Shown: positions 16,614-24,697 of the stretch, one piece after another | Layout: each line of letters begins with the position of its first letter | Numbering within the stretch: the stretch's first letter is position 1 | Source: an uncultured Victivallis sp. | GTDB taxonomy: Bacteria > Verrucomicrobiota > Lentisphaeria > Victivallales > Victivallaceae | DNA length: 64,000 bases | NCBI GenBank assembly: GCA_944389935.1 | Contig: CALXOE010000008.1 | Span: 20,371-84,370, forward strand | Reading direction: 5' to 3' | Program-made: the position numbers and the translations under genes | Notes under the pieces: model-generated | Databases searched by the model: none | What the model saw: only the letters and a program-made list of their open reading frames with translations | Told to the model about the DNA's origin: nothing

Positions 16614-17714
16614 CTAGACCGAGAAACGGACGTGGATCACGTCGCCGTCCTGGATCAGATACTCCTTGCCTTCGATCCGCAACTTGCCGGCGGCCTGCGC
16701 TTTCGCCCAGCCGCCCGCCGCGACGAGATCCTCGTAGGAGACGGTTTCCATGCGGATGAAGCCGCGGCAGAGGTCGGTGTGGATCTTGCCCGCGGCCTGC
16801 GGCGCGGGAGTTCCGCGCGTGACGGTCCAGGCGCGCGACTCCATCGGGCCGGCCGTGAAAAACGTGATGTAGTCGAGCAGCCGGTATCCGGTGCGGATGA
16901 CGCGGGCAAGGCCGGTCTCCTTGATTCCGAGCTCCTCCATGAACATCGCGGCCTCCTCCTCTTCGAGCTGGCCGAGTTCCTCTTCGAGTTTCGCGCAGAC
17001 CGGGACGACTTCCATCCCGTGTTTCGCGGCGAATTCCACGAGCGCTTTCGCCTTTTCGGAGTTCTCGAAGTTGCGGAAATTCTCCTCGTCGGTGTTCGCA
17101 CAGACGAACGCGGGCATCATCGAGAGAAGTCCGTAACTCTTCACCCAGTCGACGAGTTTCGGATTGCTTTTGTCATATTCGGGGATATGCCCTTCGGCGA
17201 GCTGATCCGCGAGCGATTTGATCAGTTCATATTCGAGTTTCGCGTCCGGGTCGTTGGCGCGCGCGAGTTTGTACGCCTTGTCGCGCCGCTTTTCAAGAGA
17301 TTCGAGATCCGCGAGCATGAGTTCCGTCAGAATTACATCGAGGTCGTTCACCGGATCGACCCTGCCGTCGACATGGACGACGTCGCCATCCTCGAAGAGC
17401 CGCACCACGTGCGCGATCGCGTCGACGTTGCGGATGTGGCCGAGAAACTGATTGCCGAGCCCCTGTCCCTGGCTCGCGCCTTTCACAAGTCCGGCGATGT
17501 CGATGAACTTCAGCGTGGAGGGGACGATTCTTCCGGACTTCTCCAGTTTGGCGAGCACCCCGAGCCGCTCATCCGGAACCGGCACGATTCCGGTGTTCGG
17601 CTCGATTGTGCAGAACGGAAAGTTGGCCGCTTCGGCGCCGCCCTTGCACAGCGCGTTGAACAAAGTGGATTTGCCGACATTCGGCAATCCGACGAATCCA
17701 CAGGAAAAACTCAT
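16614..17714 (-). CDS. ychF: Redox-regulated ATPase YchF
   Basis: YchF is a conserved Obg-family P-loop NTPase that prefers ATP and associates with ribosomes. The 366-residue length is normal. The P-loop GLPNVGKST is at the N-terminus and FIDIAGLVKGASQGQGLG gives the G3 region. The non-canonical G4 (CANTDEEN) is in keeping with ATP preference. A coiled-coil domain and a C-terminal TGS domain (YITFFTAGP ... GDVIHVRFSV) complete it. The gene has its own promoter and stands alone. Confidence 0.95.
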   Translation of the reverse strand: MSFSCGFVGLPNVGKSTLFNALCKGGAEAANFPFCTIEPNTGIVPVPDERLGVLAKLEKSGRIVPSTLKFIDIAGLVKGASQGQGLGNQFLGHIRNVDAIAHVVRLFEDGDVVHVDGRVDPVNDLDVILTELMLADLESLEKRRDKAYKLARANDPDAKLEYELIKSLADQLAEGHIPEYDKSNPKLVDWVKSYGLLSMMPAFVCANTDEENFRNFENSEKAKALVEFAAKHGMEVVPVCAKLEEELGQLEEEEAAMFMEELGIKETGLARVIRTGYRLLDYITFFTAGPMESRAWTVTRGTPAPQAAGKIHTDLCRGFIRMETVSYEDLVAAGGWAKAQAAGKLRIEGKEYLIQDGDVIHVRFSV

Positions 17715-17773
17715 GATCTGCTGTCCCGGTTGATGAGGATGTTTCCTCGTTTCTGATTCAGTTCAAAGTTGTT

Positions 17774-17802
17774 AATATACCACGGAAACCCCTCTCTTTC
17801 AA
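17774..17802 (-). promoter_or_regulatory. Promoter of ychF
   Basis: TTGAAA (17802-17797), 17 bases, TATATT (17779-17774) on the minus strand, about 60 bases before the ychF start codon. Confidence 0.7.
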
Positions 17803-17835
17803 GCCTCCGGCAGTCGCGGAATCCGGCGAAAAGGC

Positions 17836-17872
17836 AAAAAAAATCTCCGAAACCGGGAACGGTTCCGGAGAT
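17836..17872 (-). terminator. Terminator of the TIGR04073-like gene
   Basis: ATCTCCGAAACC (17843-17854) and GGTTCCGGAGAT (17861-17872) form a 12-bp stem with one mismatch and a 6-base loop. On the minus strand a run of about eight T follows (to 17836). It lies 17 bases after the stop of the gene at 17890. Confidence 0.8.
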
Positions 17873-17889
17873 CGATGAGTATCGCTCTG

Positions 17890-18321
17890 TCAGTAATCGG
17901 AAGAGACGATCATGTCGGTGTCGTAAACGAAGTCACCCCAGTTGTGTTCGATGTCGACGACCCAGGCCGGACGCATGATCGGGCCGTAACCCCAGCCGGC
18001 GTCGTTCGGGTCGTTCGGGCAGCCCGGCAGCGGGAAAAGGAACGTCACGATGTCGACCACGCCGACAACTTCACGGGCGACCGTGAAGCAGACCCCCTTG
18101 AGCGGTCCGTAGGTCAGACCGGCGATGCCGCCTTGTTCCTGGGTGACGTCATACCCTTTCATCAGGATCTCCAGCGGCCCGAATGCGACGTTGGCGATGC
18201 CGCGACCGAGTTTTTCGACCGGCCGCATCACCCAGCAGTCTTCTGCAGCCTGTGTGGAAACGGCTCCGACCATCATCACCGCCAGAATTGCCGACGCCAG
18301 AACTGTCTTACGGAATTTCAT
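17890..18321 (-). CDS. Exosortase system-associated protein, TIGR04073-like
   Basis: This secreted protein of about 143 residues has a clear signal peptide (MKFRKTVLASAILAVMMVGA, cleavage near TQA-AE). The motif KLGRGIANVAFGPLEILMKGYDV and later GPLKGV, FTVAREVVGVVDIVTF recall the TIGR04073 family. That family tends to occur in bacteria with exosortase/PEP-CTERM sorting. Its function is unknown. An ATG nine bases upstream sits directly against GAGGG, so I prefer the ATG at 18321, which has proper spacing. It has its own promoter and terminator, hence a single-gene transcript. Confidence 0.75.
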   Translation of the reverse strand: MKFRKTVLASAILAVMMVGAVSTQAAEDCWVMRPVEKLGRGIANVAFGPLEILMKGYDVTQEQGGIAGLTYGPLKGVCFTVAREVVGVVDIVTFLFPLPGCPNDPNDAGWGYGPIMRPAWVVDIEHNWGDFVYDTDMIVSSDY

Positions 18322-18396
18322 TTGGTTCATCCCTCACAATTTGATTTACGCACAGAATCGCCGTTTAAACGAATCTCGTTTTCCTATTCCTTGAGC

Positions 18397-18425
18397 AATA
18401 TACAGACTGATTTGGCAAAATTCAA
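18397..18425 (-). promoter_or_regulatory. Promoter of the TIGR04073-like gene
   Basis: TTGAAT (18425-18420), 17 bases, TATATT (18402-18397) on the minus strand, about 76 bases before the chosen start. Confidence 0.65.
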
Positions 18426-18533
18426 GAAAAAAATCCTCATTTTTTCGCTTTAATATCGAAAATCCGCGGAAAAGATGCTATTTTAAAGAGAAATATCTCA
18501 AAACAGCGAACTTAATGACAAGGCAGAATCGAT

Positions 18534-18968
18534 ATGAATCCCGAAAAAAGCCGGGAGCGGTTTCGCAATCTGACGCTGCTTTCCGCATCGGAGCGCAACT
18601 ATCCGTCCTCCCCCGCGGAGGCGCACCTCGAGGCGTTTGACAACGTCTATGCCGACCGCGACTACATCATTGAATTCGACTGTCCGGAGTACACCTCGCT
18701 CTGCCCGGTGACCGGTCAGCCGGATTTCGGCCACATCATCGTGCGTTATGTGCCGGACAAGAAGTGCATTGAGAGCAAATCGCTCAAACTGTATCTTTAC
18801 TCGTTCCGCAACACGAATACGTTTCACGAGGAGTCCGTGAACACCATCCTCGACGCCGTCGTGAGCGCCTGCTCGCCGCGCCGCGCCGAGGTCATCGGCC
18901 GCTTCCGTCCCCGCGGCGGAATCGCGATCAACGTGAAAGCAACTTACGGGGAGAAGATCGATGAGTAA
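18534..18968 (+). CDS. queF: NADPH-dependent 7-cyano-7-deazaguanine reductase
   Basis: QueF reduces preQ0 to preQ1 in queuosine synthesis. At 144 residues this is the short, YkvM-like single-domain form. The nucleophilic Cys lies in YTSLCPVTGQPDFG and the family signature ESKSLKLYLYSFRNTNTFHE follows. The protein keeps the acidic residues expected for substrate binding. The stop overlaps the argJ start by eight bases. No other queuosine genes are in this window. Confidence 0.94.
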   Translation: MNPEKSRERFRNLTLLSASERNYPSSPAEAHLEAFDNVYADRDYIIEFDCPEYTSLCPVTGQPDFGHIIVRYVPDKKCIESKSLKLYLYSFRNTNTFHEESVNTILDAVVSACSPRRAEVIGRFRPRGGIAINVKATYGEKIDE

Positions 18969-20187
18969 TTTCAAGCGCATTCCGAACGGATCGGTCACGA
19001 CCCCGCGCGGTTTCCGGGCGGCGGGAGTCACAGCCGGATTCAAGCGCAGCGGCGCGCCCGACTTCGCAATGCTGGTCAGCGACGAGCCCGCGAATTTCGC
19101 CGGGGCGTTCACAAGCTGCACGTTTGCGGCCGCTCCGGTTCAGGTTTGCCGCAAGCGCGTGCTCACGACCGACACGATCCGCGCGGCGGTCATCAACTCC
19201 GGCAACGCGAACGCCTGTACCGGCGAGACCGGGCTGGCGAATGCCGAGGCCACCTGCGTGCTGGCGGCGAACAAACTCGGGATCAACCCCTCCGATGTGG
19301 TGGTCTCATCGACCGGCCGGATCGGGACTCAGCTCCCGATGGATACGATCAAGAGAGGAATTGAACTCGCGGTCGCGGCGCTCTCCGACGACGGCGGGAA
19401 ACGGGCCGCAGAGGCGATCATGACGACCGACACCGTTCCGAAATCGGCCGCGATCGAACTCGAGCTCGACGGGATCGTGTGCAGCATCGGCGCGATGACC
19501 AAGGGGGCGGGCATGATCGATCCGTCGCTCAAGGTTCCGCACGCGACGATGCTCTGCTACATCACGACCGATGTGAAAATCTCCAATGCGCTGCTCGCGG
19601 AGATGCTCGGGGAGAATGTGGCTGATTCGTTCAACCGGATCACCATCGACGGCGATATGAGCACGAATGACACGGTCATTGTGATGGCGAACGGACTCTC
19701 CGGCGTGGAGGTCCTCCCCGACACCCCGGAGGCTGAACTCTTCCGCAAGGCTCTGCTCGAGATCATGCAGCAGCTCGCGCGCGAAATGGTGATGGATGGC
19801 GAGGGCGTGACGAAGTTCGTGAACGTCGAGATCTTAAACGCCCGTACCCGTGAGGACGCGAAACTCTGTGCCGAGTCGGTCGCGAATTCGCTGCTCTGCA
19901 AAACCGCCTGGTTCGGCGGCGATCCGAACTGGGGTCGCGTGGTCGCGGCGCTCGGTTACTCCGGCGCGAAGTTCCGGCCGGAGAAAGTCGATGTCTTCTA
20001 CGATGGGATTCCGGTTGTGAAAGAGGGCGGCGACGCCGGCACTCCGGAGGAGGATCTGGTCGACATCGTCCGCAAACGCGAATTCTCCGTCACGGTTGAT
20101 CTCCACGACGGCGATGAGAGCTACTGGGTCTGGACGAACGACATCTCGTATGAGTATGTCAAGATCAACGCGGATTATCACACCTAA
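18961..20187 (+). CDS. argJ: Bifunctional glutamate N-acetyltransferase / amino-acid acetyltransferase
   Basis: ArgJ moves acetyl groups between ornithine and glutamate in the cyclic arginine pathway. The 408-residue precursor autocleaves before a threonine, here T196 in VPHATMLCY. It is preceded by the KGAGMIDPSL motif. INSGNANACTG near residue 78 and the terminal NADYHT are typical. Whether it also performs the first step with acetyl-CoA cannot be told from sequence. It overlaps queF and lies 22 bases before purQ. Confidence 0.95.
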   Translation: MSNFKRIPNGSVTTPRGFRAAGVTAGFKRSGAPDFAMLVSDEPANFAGAFTSCTFAAAPVQVCRKRVLTTDTIRAAVINSGNANACTGETGLANAEATCVLAANKLGINPSDVVVSSTGRIGTQLPMDTIKRGIELAVAALSDDGGKRAAEAIMTTDTVPKSAAIELELDGIVCSIGAMTKGAGMIDPSLKVPHATMLCYITTDVKISNALLAEMLGENVADSFNRITIDGDMSTNDTVIVMANGLSGVEVLPDTPEAELFRKALLEIMQQLAREMVMDGEGVTKFVNVEILNARTREDAKLCAESVANSLLCKTAWFGGDPNWGRVVAALGYSGAKFRPEKVDVFYDGIPVVKEGGDAGTPEEDLVDIVRKREFSVTVDLHDGDESYWVWTNDISYEYVKINADYHT

Positions 20188-20209
20188 AACTTGCAGGATG
20201 CACATAAGA

Positions 20210-21016
20210 ATGAAAAGATCTGACGTTAAAGTTCTGGTCATCACCGGATTCGGGCTCAACTGCGAGCGCGAGACGGCGGCTGCGTGCCGGCTGGTCGGCG
20301 CTGAGCCGCAGCAGGTTCACCTGAATGACCTGATTGCGGGGAAGCACACGCTCGAAGAATACCATTTTCTGATTTTCATCGGCGGATTTTCGTTTGGAGA
20401 CCATCTCGGTTCCGGGACTGTTTTCGCGAACCGGGTCAAGTTCCAGCTGCGCGAACAGCTTGAGAAGTTCGTCGCCGACGGAAAACTGGTCATGGGAGTC
20501 TGCAACGGATTCCAGACGCTGACGCGTCTCGGCATGGTTCCGGCGCTCAACGGCGATTATTTTTCGCAGACGGTTGCGCTGGCGCACAATGATTCGGGCG
20601 TGTTCCGCGACGACTGGTGCATTCTGAAAGCCGATCCCGCTTCTCCCTGCGTCTTTACGAAAGGGGTCGATATGGTCCGGCTGCCGCTGCGCCACGGCGA
20701 GGGGAAGTTCGTCGCCGCCGACGCGGTGCTGGACGAGATCGAAGCGCGCCACCTGGCGGCGGTGAAATATGTGAATGCGGACGGGAGTTTCGCAACGGAG
20801 TTCCCCGCGAATCCGAATGGCTCGCTCCGTTCCATCGCCGGAATCTGCGACCCGACCGGACGGGTGTTCGGGCTGATGCCGCACCCGGAGGCGTTCCTGT
20901 CGCCTTACAACTCGCCGAGCTGGACGGCCGACAAGTCCGCCGGAAAACTCGCGGCAGAGGGGGAGGGCGTGGTTTTCTTCCGCAATGCGGTCGATTACAT
21001 TGCCGAACACTTCTAA
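20210..21016 (+). CDS. purQ: Phosphoribosylformylglycinamidine synthase glutaminase subunit
   Basis: PurQ supplies ammonia from glutamine for FGAM synthesis in purine formation. This 268-residue class I amidotransferase has its nucleophilic Cys at 98 in GVCNGFQTL. The His/Glu pair is near the C-terminus in MPHPEAF. It is longer than the B. subtilis PurQ (about 227), like the larger form seen in several phyla. The frame is open upstream into argJ. I chose the ATG at 20210 (MKRSDVKVLVITG), with GCAGGA upstream; an in-frame ATG at 20198 is an alternative. A terminator follows. Confidence 0.9.
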   Translation: MKRSDVKVLVITGFGLNCERETAAACRLVGAEPQQVHLNDLIAGKHTLEEYHFLIFIGGFSFGDHLGSGTVFANRVKFQLREQLEKFVADGKLVMGVCNGFQTLTRLGMVPALNGDYFSQTVALAHNDSGVFRDDWCILKADPASPCVFTKGVDMVRLPLRHGEGKFVAADAVLDEIEARHLAAVKYVNADGSFATEFPANPNGSLRSIAGICDPTGRVFGLMPHPEAFLSPYNSPSWTADKSAGKLAAEGEGVVFFRNAVDYIAEHF

Positions 21017-21034
21017 GCGGTTTTCACCGTGGGG

Positions 21035-21072
21035 GCCGGGGGATTCGAGGATCCTCCGGCTCTTTCGTTTTT
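21035..21072 (+). terminator. Terminator after purQ
   Basis: GCCGGGGGAT (21035-21044) and ATCCTCCGGC (21051-21060) form a 10-bp stem with one G-U pair and a 6-base loop. A T-rich run follows. It separates queF-argJ-purQ from the thi genes. Confidence 0.8.
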
Positions 21073-21075
21073 TCA

Positions 21076-21104
21076 TTGAAAAAAACGGGAAAACGTGCTA
21101 TATT
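21076..21104 (+). promoter_or_regulatory. Promoter of thiSFGH
   Basis: TTGAAA (21076-21081), 17 bases, TATATT (21099-21104), with TGC directly before the -10 as an extended element. The thiS start is 45 bases further on, which leaves no room for a TPP riboswitch. Confidence 0.7.
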
Positions 21105-21148
21105 GTAAGGAATTTTGAATGAAATCCGGATAAGGAGCCCGGGAGAGG

Positions 21149-21346
21149 ATGAAAATCAGTTTCAACGGCATATCGCAGGAGGTTGCGGCCGGAACGACCA
21201 TCGCGGAGTTTCTCGTGCAGCAGGGCGTTCAGCCCGCCGCGGTCGTTGCCGAGCGGAACGGTGAAATTCTGGATGCCGGGGCGCTCGGCGACGTTCTGAA
21301 TGAGGGGGATGTGTTGAACGCATTCCGTGTCGTCGCGGGGGGCTGA
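21149..21346 (+). CDS. thiS: Sulfur carrier protein ThiS
   Basis: ThiS is a 65-residue ubiquitin-like carrier whose C-terminal Gly-Gly is adenylated and then thiocarboxylated to deliver sulfur for the thiazole of thiamine. The protein ends in RVVAGG as required. The small beta-grasp fold pattern and the early motif MKISFNGISQEV are normal. It starts a compact operon thiS-thiF-thiG-thiH; thiF starts 21 bases after its stop. Confidence 0.92.
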   Translation: MKISFNGISQEVAAGTTIAEFLVQQGVQPAAVVAERNGEILDAGALGDVLNEGDVLNAFRVVAGG

Positions 21347-21367
21347 TCCGGGGGAGGCGCGGCAGCG

Positions 21368-21976
21368 ATGAGGGAGATCAACGCGTATCTCACTGCACAA
21401 CAGCGCGACTTGCTCGCGCGCGCCCGGATCGGGATTGCAGGCGCCGGAGGATTGGGTTCCAACTGCGCAATGCATTTGGTTCGTTCCGGAATCCGCCGGT
21501 TGGTCGTGGCCGATTTCGACCGGGTTGCGGAGAGCAATCTGAACCGGCAGTTTTTCTTCGCCGACCAGGTTGGTCAGAGGAAGGTCGAGGCGCTCGGCGT
21601 GAATCTGCTGCGCATCGTTCCGGATCTTGAGCTGGAACTGCTCGATGAGGAGGTGACCGGCGGGAATGCCTCCGCTCTATTTGGCGCATGCGACATTGTG
21701 GTCGAGGCGTTCGATTCGAGTTGCGCCAAACAGATGCTGATCCGGACGATGATGGCGGCCGGAAAAACGGTCGTCGCCGCGAGCGGTATCGGCGGATGGG
21801 GGCGCAGCAACGCTTTGCAGCTGCGCCGGATGGCCGCCGGGAAACTCTATGTGGTCGGAGATTTCGAGAGTGACGTGGGCGATCGCGGATTCGAGCCGTT
21901 TTCGCCGCGCGTCGGCATCGCCGCGGCGATGCAGGCAAACACGGTAATCGCGCTCCTGCTCGGAGAAGAGCCGTAG
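21368..21976 (+). CDS. thiF: Sulfur carrier adenylyltransferase ThiF (short family-2 type)
   Basis: This protein adenylates the ThiS C-terminus. It is 202 residues long and has the ATP-binding glycine motif GIAGAGGLGSN, followed by ADFDRVAESNLNRQFFF, which supplies the conserved Asp, Asn and Arg. It lacks the C-terminal CxxC zinc pairs of E. coli ThiF, matching the shorter second ThiF family. Its place between thiS and thiG supports the call over MoeB or HesA. Confidence 0.9.
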   Translation: MREINAYLTAQQRDLLARARIGIAGAGGLGSNCAMHLVRSGIRRLVVADFDRVAESNLNRQFFFADQVGQRKVEALGVNLLRIVPDLELELLDEEVTGGNASALFGACDIVVEAFDSSCAKQMLIRTMMAAGKTVVAASGIGGWGRSNALQLRRMAAGKLYVVGDFESDVGDRGFEPFSPRVGIAAAMQANTVIALLLGEEP

Positions 21977-22006
21977 GAAGCGCTTAACACAGGAAGAGAA
22001 ATCATC

Positions 22007-22780
22007 ATGAAAGATCTCATTATCGCCGGAAAAAAATTCAACAGCCGTTTTTTTCTCGGCACCGGCAAATTCGCGTCCAAACAGCAGCTTGCGGCCGCGC
22101 TTGAGGCTTCCGGCACGGAGCTGGTCACGACCGCGTTGACCCGCGTCGACCTCGCCGCGCCCGGTACGGACGACATCTTAAGCGCGATCGACCGCTCGAA
22201 AGTCGAGATCATGCTGAACACCTCCGGCGCACGCAACGCCGAGGAGGCGGTCCGCATCGCGAAACTCGGCAAGGCGGCCGGTTACAACTGGATCAAACTC
22301 GAAGTCCATCCCGATGCGCACTATCTGCTGCCCGATCCGGTCGAGACGTTGAAAGCCGCCGAGCAGATCGTCGGCATGGGGCTGGTTGTGCTGCCCTACA
22401 TCAACGCCGATCCGGTGCTTGCGCGGCGGCTCGAGGAGTGCGGCACGGCGGCGGTGATGCCGCTCGGCGCGCCGATCGGATCGAACCAGGGATTGCGCAC
22501 GCAGTCGATGCTCGAGATCATCATCGAACAATCGAACATTCCGGTCGTGGTTGATGCAGGCATCGGGCTGCCGTCCCACGCGGCCGCCGCGATTGAGCTC
22601 GGAGCGGACGCGGTGCTCATCAACACTGCGGTCGCCGCCGCGGACGATCCGGCGAAGATGGCTGAAGCGTTCAAACTCGCGATCCGCGCGGCCGAACTCG
22701 GCGTTCTGGCCGGTCCTCCGGCGCCGCATTCGGGTGCATCCGCGACGAGTCCGCAGGACACGTTCGACATTTTCCGGTGA
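22007..22780 (+). CDS. thiG: Thiazole synthase
   Basis: ThiG builds the thiazole phosphate ring from DXP, ThiS thiocarboxylate and dehydroglycine. The 257-residue TIM barrel has [14 protein letters not shown] near the start, the WIKLEVHPD stretch, and the phosphate-binding glycine regions [11 protein letters not shown] and [21 protein letters not shown] near the end is also typical. A GGAAGAG ribosome binding site precedes the ATG. ThiH follows after 16 bases. Confidence 0.95.
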   Translation: MKDLIIAGKKFNSRFFLGTGKFASKQQLAAALEASGTELVTTALTRVDLAAPGTDDILSAIDRSKVEIMLNTSGARNAEEAVRIAKLGKAAGYNWIKLEVHPDAHYLLPDPVETLKAAEQIVGMGLVVLPYINADPVLARRLEECGTAAVMPLGAPIGSNQGLRTQSMLEIIIEQSNIPVVVDAGIGLPSHAAAAIELGADAVLINTAVAAADDPAKMAEAFKLAIRAAELGVLAGPPAPHSGASATSPQDTFDIFR

Positions 22781-22796
22781 GAGGGGGGAGCGAATC

Positions 22797-23894
22797 ATGT
22801 TTCCTGAACTCCGCTTTTCCGAATCCGAAATCCGCCGCATGATCGACTCCGCCACGCCGGAGGCGGTTCTGAATTCGCTTGCGAAAGAGAAACGCAATTA
22901 CTTCGATCTGCTCAATCTGATCTCGCCCGCGGCGATGGAGTGTCTGCCGCAGATGCGCGAAGTGTCGCGCAAATGCCGGTTGCGCTACTACGGCAAGACG
23001 GTCACGATCTATGCGCCGCTCTACATCTCGAACAGCTGTGTGAACGGTTGCAAATACTGCGACTTCAACATCCGGCACAAGTACGAACGCAAGAGCCTGA
23101 CGCTCGATGAGATCCGGCAGGAGGCGGATGCGATTCTCGCGATGGGGATCGATTCGCTGCTGATCGTGGCGGGGGAGGATCCCGTCCGCATGAGCGTCGA
23201 CTATCTCTGCGAAGTCGGACGGATGCTCAAGGAGAAGTTCTCTTATCTGAGTCTTGAGATCGCGCCGCAGGAGGAGGAGGGGTATCGCCGCCTCTTTGAA
23301 GCGGGCTACGAGGGGCTGACGCTCTTCCAGGAGACTTACAATCAGGAGCTCTACAAGGAGTTGCATCCGGTCGGGCCGAAACGGGTCTACGATTTCCGGG
23401 TCTGGAGTCAGCTGCGGGCGGGCCGGGCCGGAATGCGCAATCTCGGCATGGCGTTTCTGCTCGGGCTCGACGAGTGGCGCATGGAGGCCGCGAGCCTCGC
23501 GGCGCACGCGATCTATCTGCAGAAACACTGCTTTGAGAGCAAAGTGCAGTTCGCTTTCCCGCGCATCACGGCGACCGAGGGGGGATTCCAGCCCGCGCAT
23601 CCGGTCGACGATGCGGATCTCGAACTGATGATGCTCGCGTTCCGGATCGTGTTTCCGGAGTGCGGCATGACGATTTCGACGCGCGAGAATCCGGAGTTCC
23701 GCGACCGCATGGTCCAGCTCTGCGCAGACAATATGAGCGCGGGTTCCCGCGTGACGCCGGGCGGCTATGCGGTACTCGCGGACGAGGTCGGGCAGTTCAC
23801 GCTGAACGACTCGCGCAGCGTCGAAGAGGTCGAAGCGGCGATCCGGCGGAACGGCCAGGAGGTTGTCCGCAAATACTGGGATCGCGCGCTGTAA
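22797..23894 (+). CDS. thiH: 2-iminoacetate synthase (radical SAM)
   Basis: ThiH cleaves tyrosine by radical chemistry to make dehydroglycine (2-iminoacetate) for ThiG. The 365-residue protein has the radical SAM motif CVNGCKYC, with cysteines at 81, 85 and 88. Presence of ThiH rather than the glycine oxidase ThiO fits an anaerobic life style. The frame is open upstream within thiG, but GAGGGGGGAG precedes the ATG at 22797, which gives MFPELRFSES. The gene ends four bases before the convergent membrane protein gene. Confidence 0.94.
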   Translation: MFPELRFSESEIRRMIDSATPEAVLNSLAKEKRNYFDLLNLISPAAMECLPQMREVSRKCRLRYYGKTVTIYAPLYISNSCVNGCKYCDFNIRHKYERKSLTLDEIRQEADAILAMGIDSLLIVAGEDPVRMSVDYLCEVGRMLKEKFSYLSLEIAPQEEEGYRRLFEAGYEGLTLFQETYNQELYKELHPVGPKRVYDFRVWSQLRAGRAGMRNLGMAFLLGLDEWRMEAASLAAHAIYLQKHCFESKVQFAFPRITATEGGFQPAHPVDDADLELMMLAFRIVFPECGMTISTRENPEFRDRMVQLCADNMSAGSRVTPGGYAVLADEVGQFTLNDSRSVEEVEAAIRRNGQEVVRKYWDRAL

Positions 23895-23898
23895 GCGA

Positions 23899-24597
23899 TC
23901 ATTGCGCCGGAGTGGAGGGGGTCGGAGGTTTCCAGCACTCCTCCGCCGGCGTGCAGCCGTTCTTCATGGCCCGGATCGCCTCGAGCATGTTGACCAGCAG
24001 CTTGCGGTCGTGGCGGGAGTAACCGGTTCCGAGCCGTTTGAGTTCCGCCTCGATCTGCCGCTCGGCCTGGTCGAAGAGCCCGAGTTCTCGCGAAAGTTCC
24101 GCATACCGCAGCACGAGCTGAGCATTGACCGGGGAGCGTCTCCGTTCCGGGCGGACGAGATACTTTTCGGCGGTGCGTAGCGCTTCATCCGGCAGGCCGA
24201 GATGGTTGCGGAAGAGGTCGAACCGGATCAGCCAGAGCTGTGGATATTCCGGCGACTCCTCGAGCATTTGATCGACCCGGTTGAGTGCGGCGAGATATTT
24301 CTGCTGCTTGATAAGTGCGTTGACCGGTCCCATGAGCGGGGCCGGTTTTTCCCGCCACCGTTTCGGTGCGAGCAGAAAATCGACAAAGCCGTCCGCGAAT
24401 TGCGGCAGGTAGAGCCGGACGAACAGCGCCCCCGTGACGAATCCGCACGGCATGGTTGCAATCATGAACATGATGACGCCGGGGGAGTTGCCGTTTTTTG
24501 CGCTGATGCCGGCCATGGCGACACAGCCGATGGTCAGGCAGCACAGGAACAGAAAAACCACTCCTCCGAGAATTTTCGCAAGACGTTCATGCCACAT
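23899..24597 (-). CDS. Hypothetical membrane protein with TPR-like C-terminal half
   Basis: This 232-residue protein has two hydrophobic helices in its first 65 residues (about 9-31 and 41-64). The soluble part, LIKQQKYLAALNRVDQMLEE onward, looks like two or three tetratricopeptide-type helical pairs. I do not recognise a named family. Such proteins often act as scaffolds at the membrane. It is alone on its strand, convergent with thiH and divergent from aspS. Confidence 0.65.
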   Translation of the reverse strand: MWHERLAKILGGVVFLFLCCLTIGCVAMAGISAKNGNSPGVIMFMIATMPCGFVTGALFVRLYLPQFADGFVDFLLAPKRWREKPAPLMGPVNALIKQQKYLAALNRVDQMLEESPEYPQLWLIRFDLFRNHLGLPDEALRTAEKYLVRPERRRSPVNAQLVLRYAELSRELGLFDQAERQIEAELKRLGTGYSRHDRKLLVNMLEAIRAMKNGCTPAEECWKPPTPSTPAQ

Positions 24598-24631
24598 ATG
24601 CCGGAAATCCCGCTTTTAAATTGCCAAAACC

Positions 24632-24641
24632 GTGCTATATT
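24632..24641 (+). promoter_or_regulatory. Extended -10 promoter element for aspS
   Basis: GTGCTATATT gives an extended -10 (TGC before TATATT at 24636-24641). The -35 region is only weakly matched. The element lies 57 bases before the aspS start. Confidence 0.5.
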
Positions 24642-24697
24642 AGTTTACAATAGTATAGATACACCCATAAATCAAATGATGCAAGGAATTTTTTGAG

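Noticed and set aside
21077..21148. TPP riboswitch upstream of thiS
   Set aside because: None of the conserved TPP aptamer segments is present, and the space is too small.
24598..24697. T-box or other tRNA-sensing leader before aspS
   Set aside because: No specifier loop or T-box core sequence is seen in this short region.
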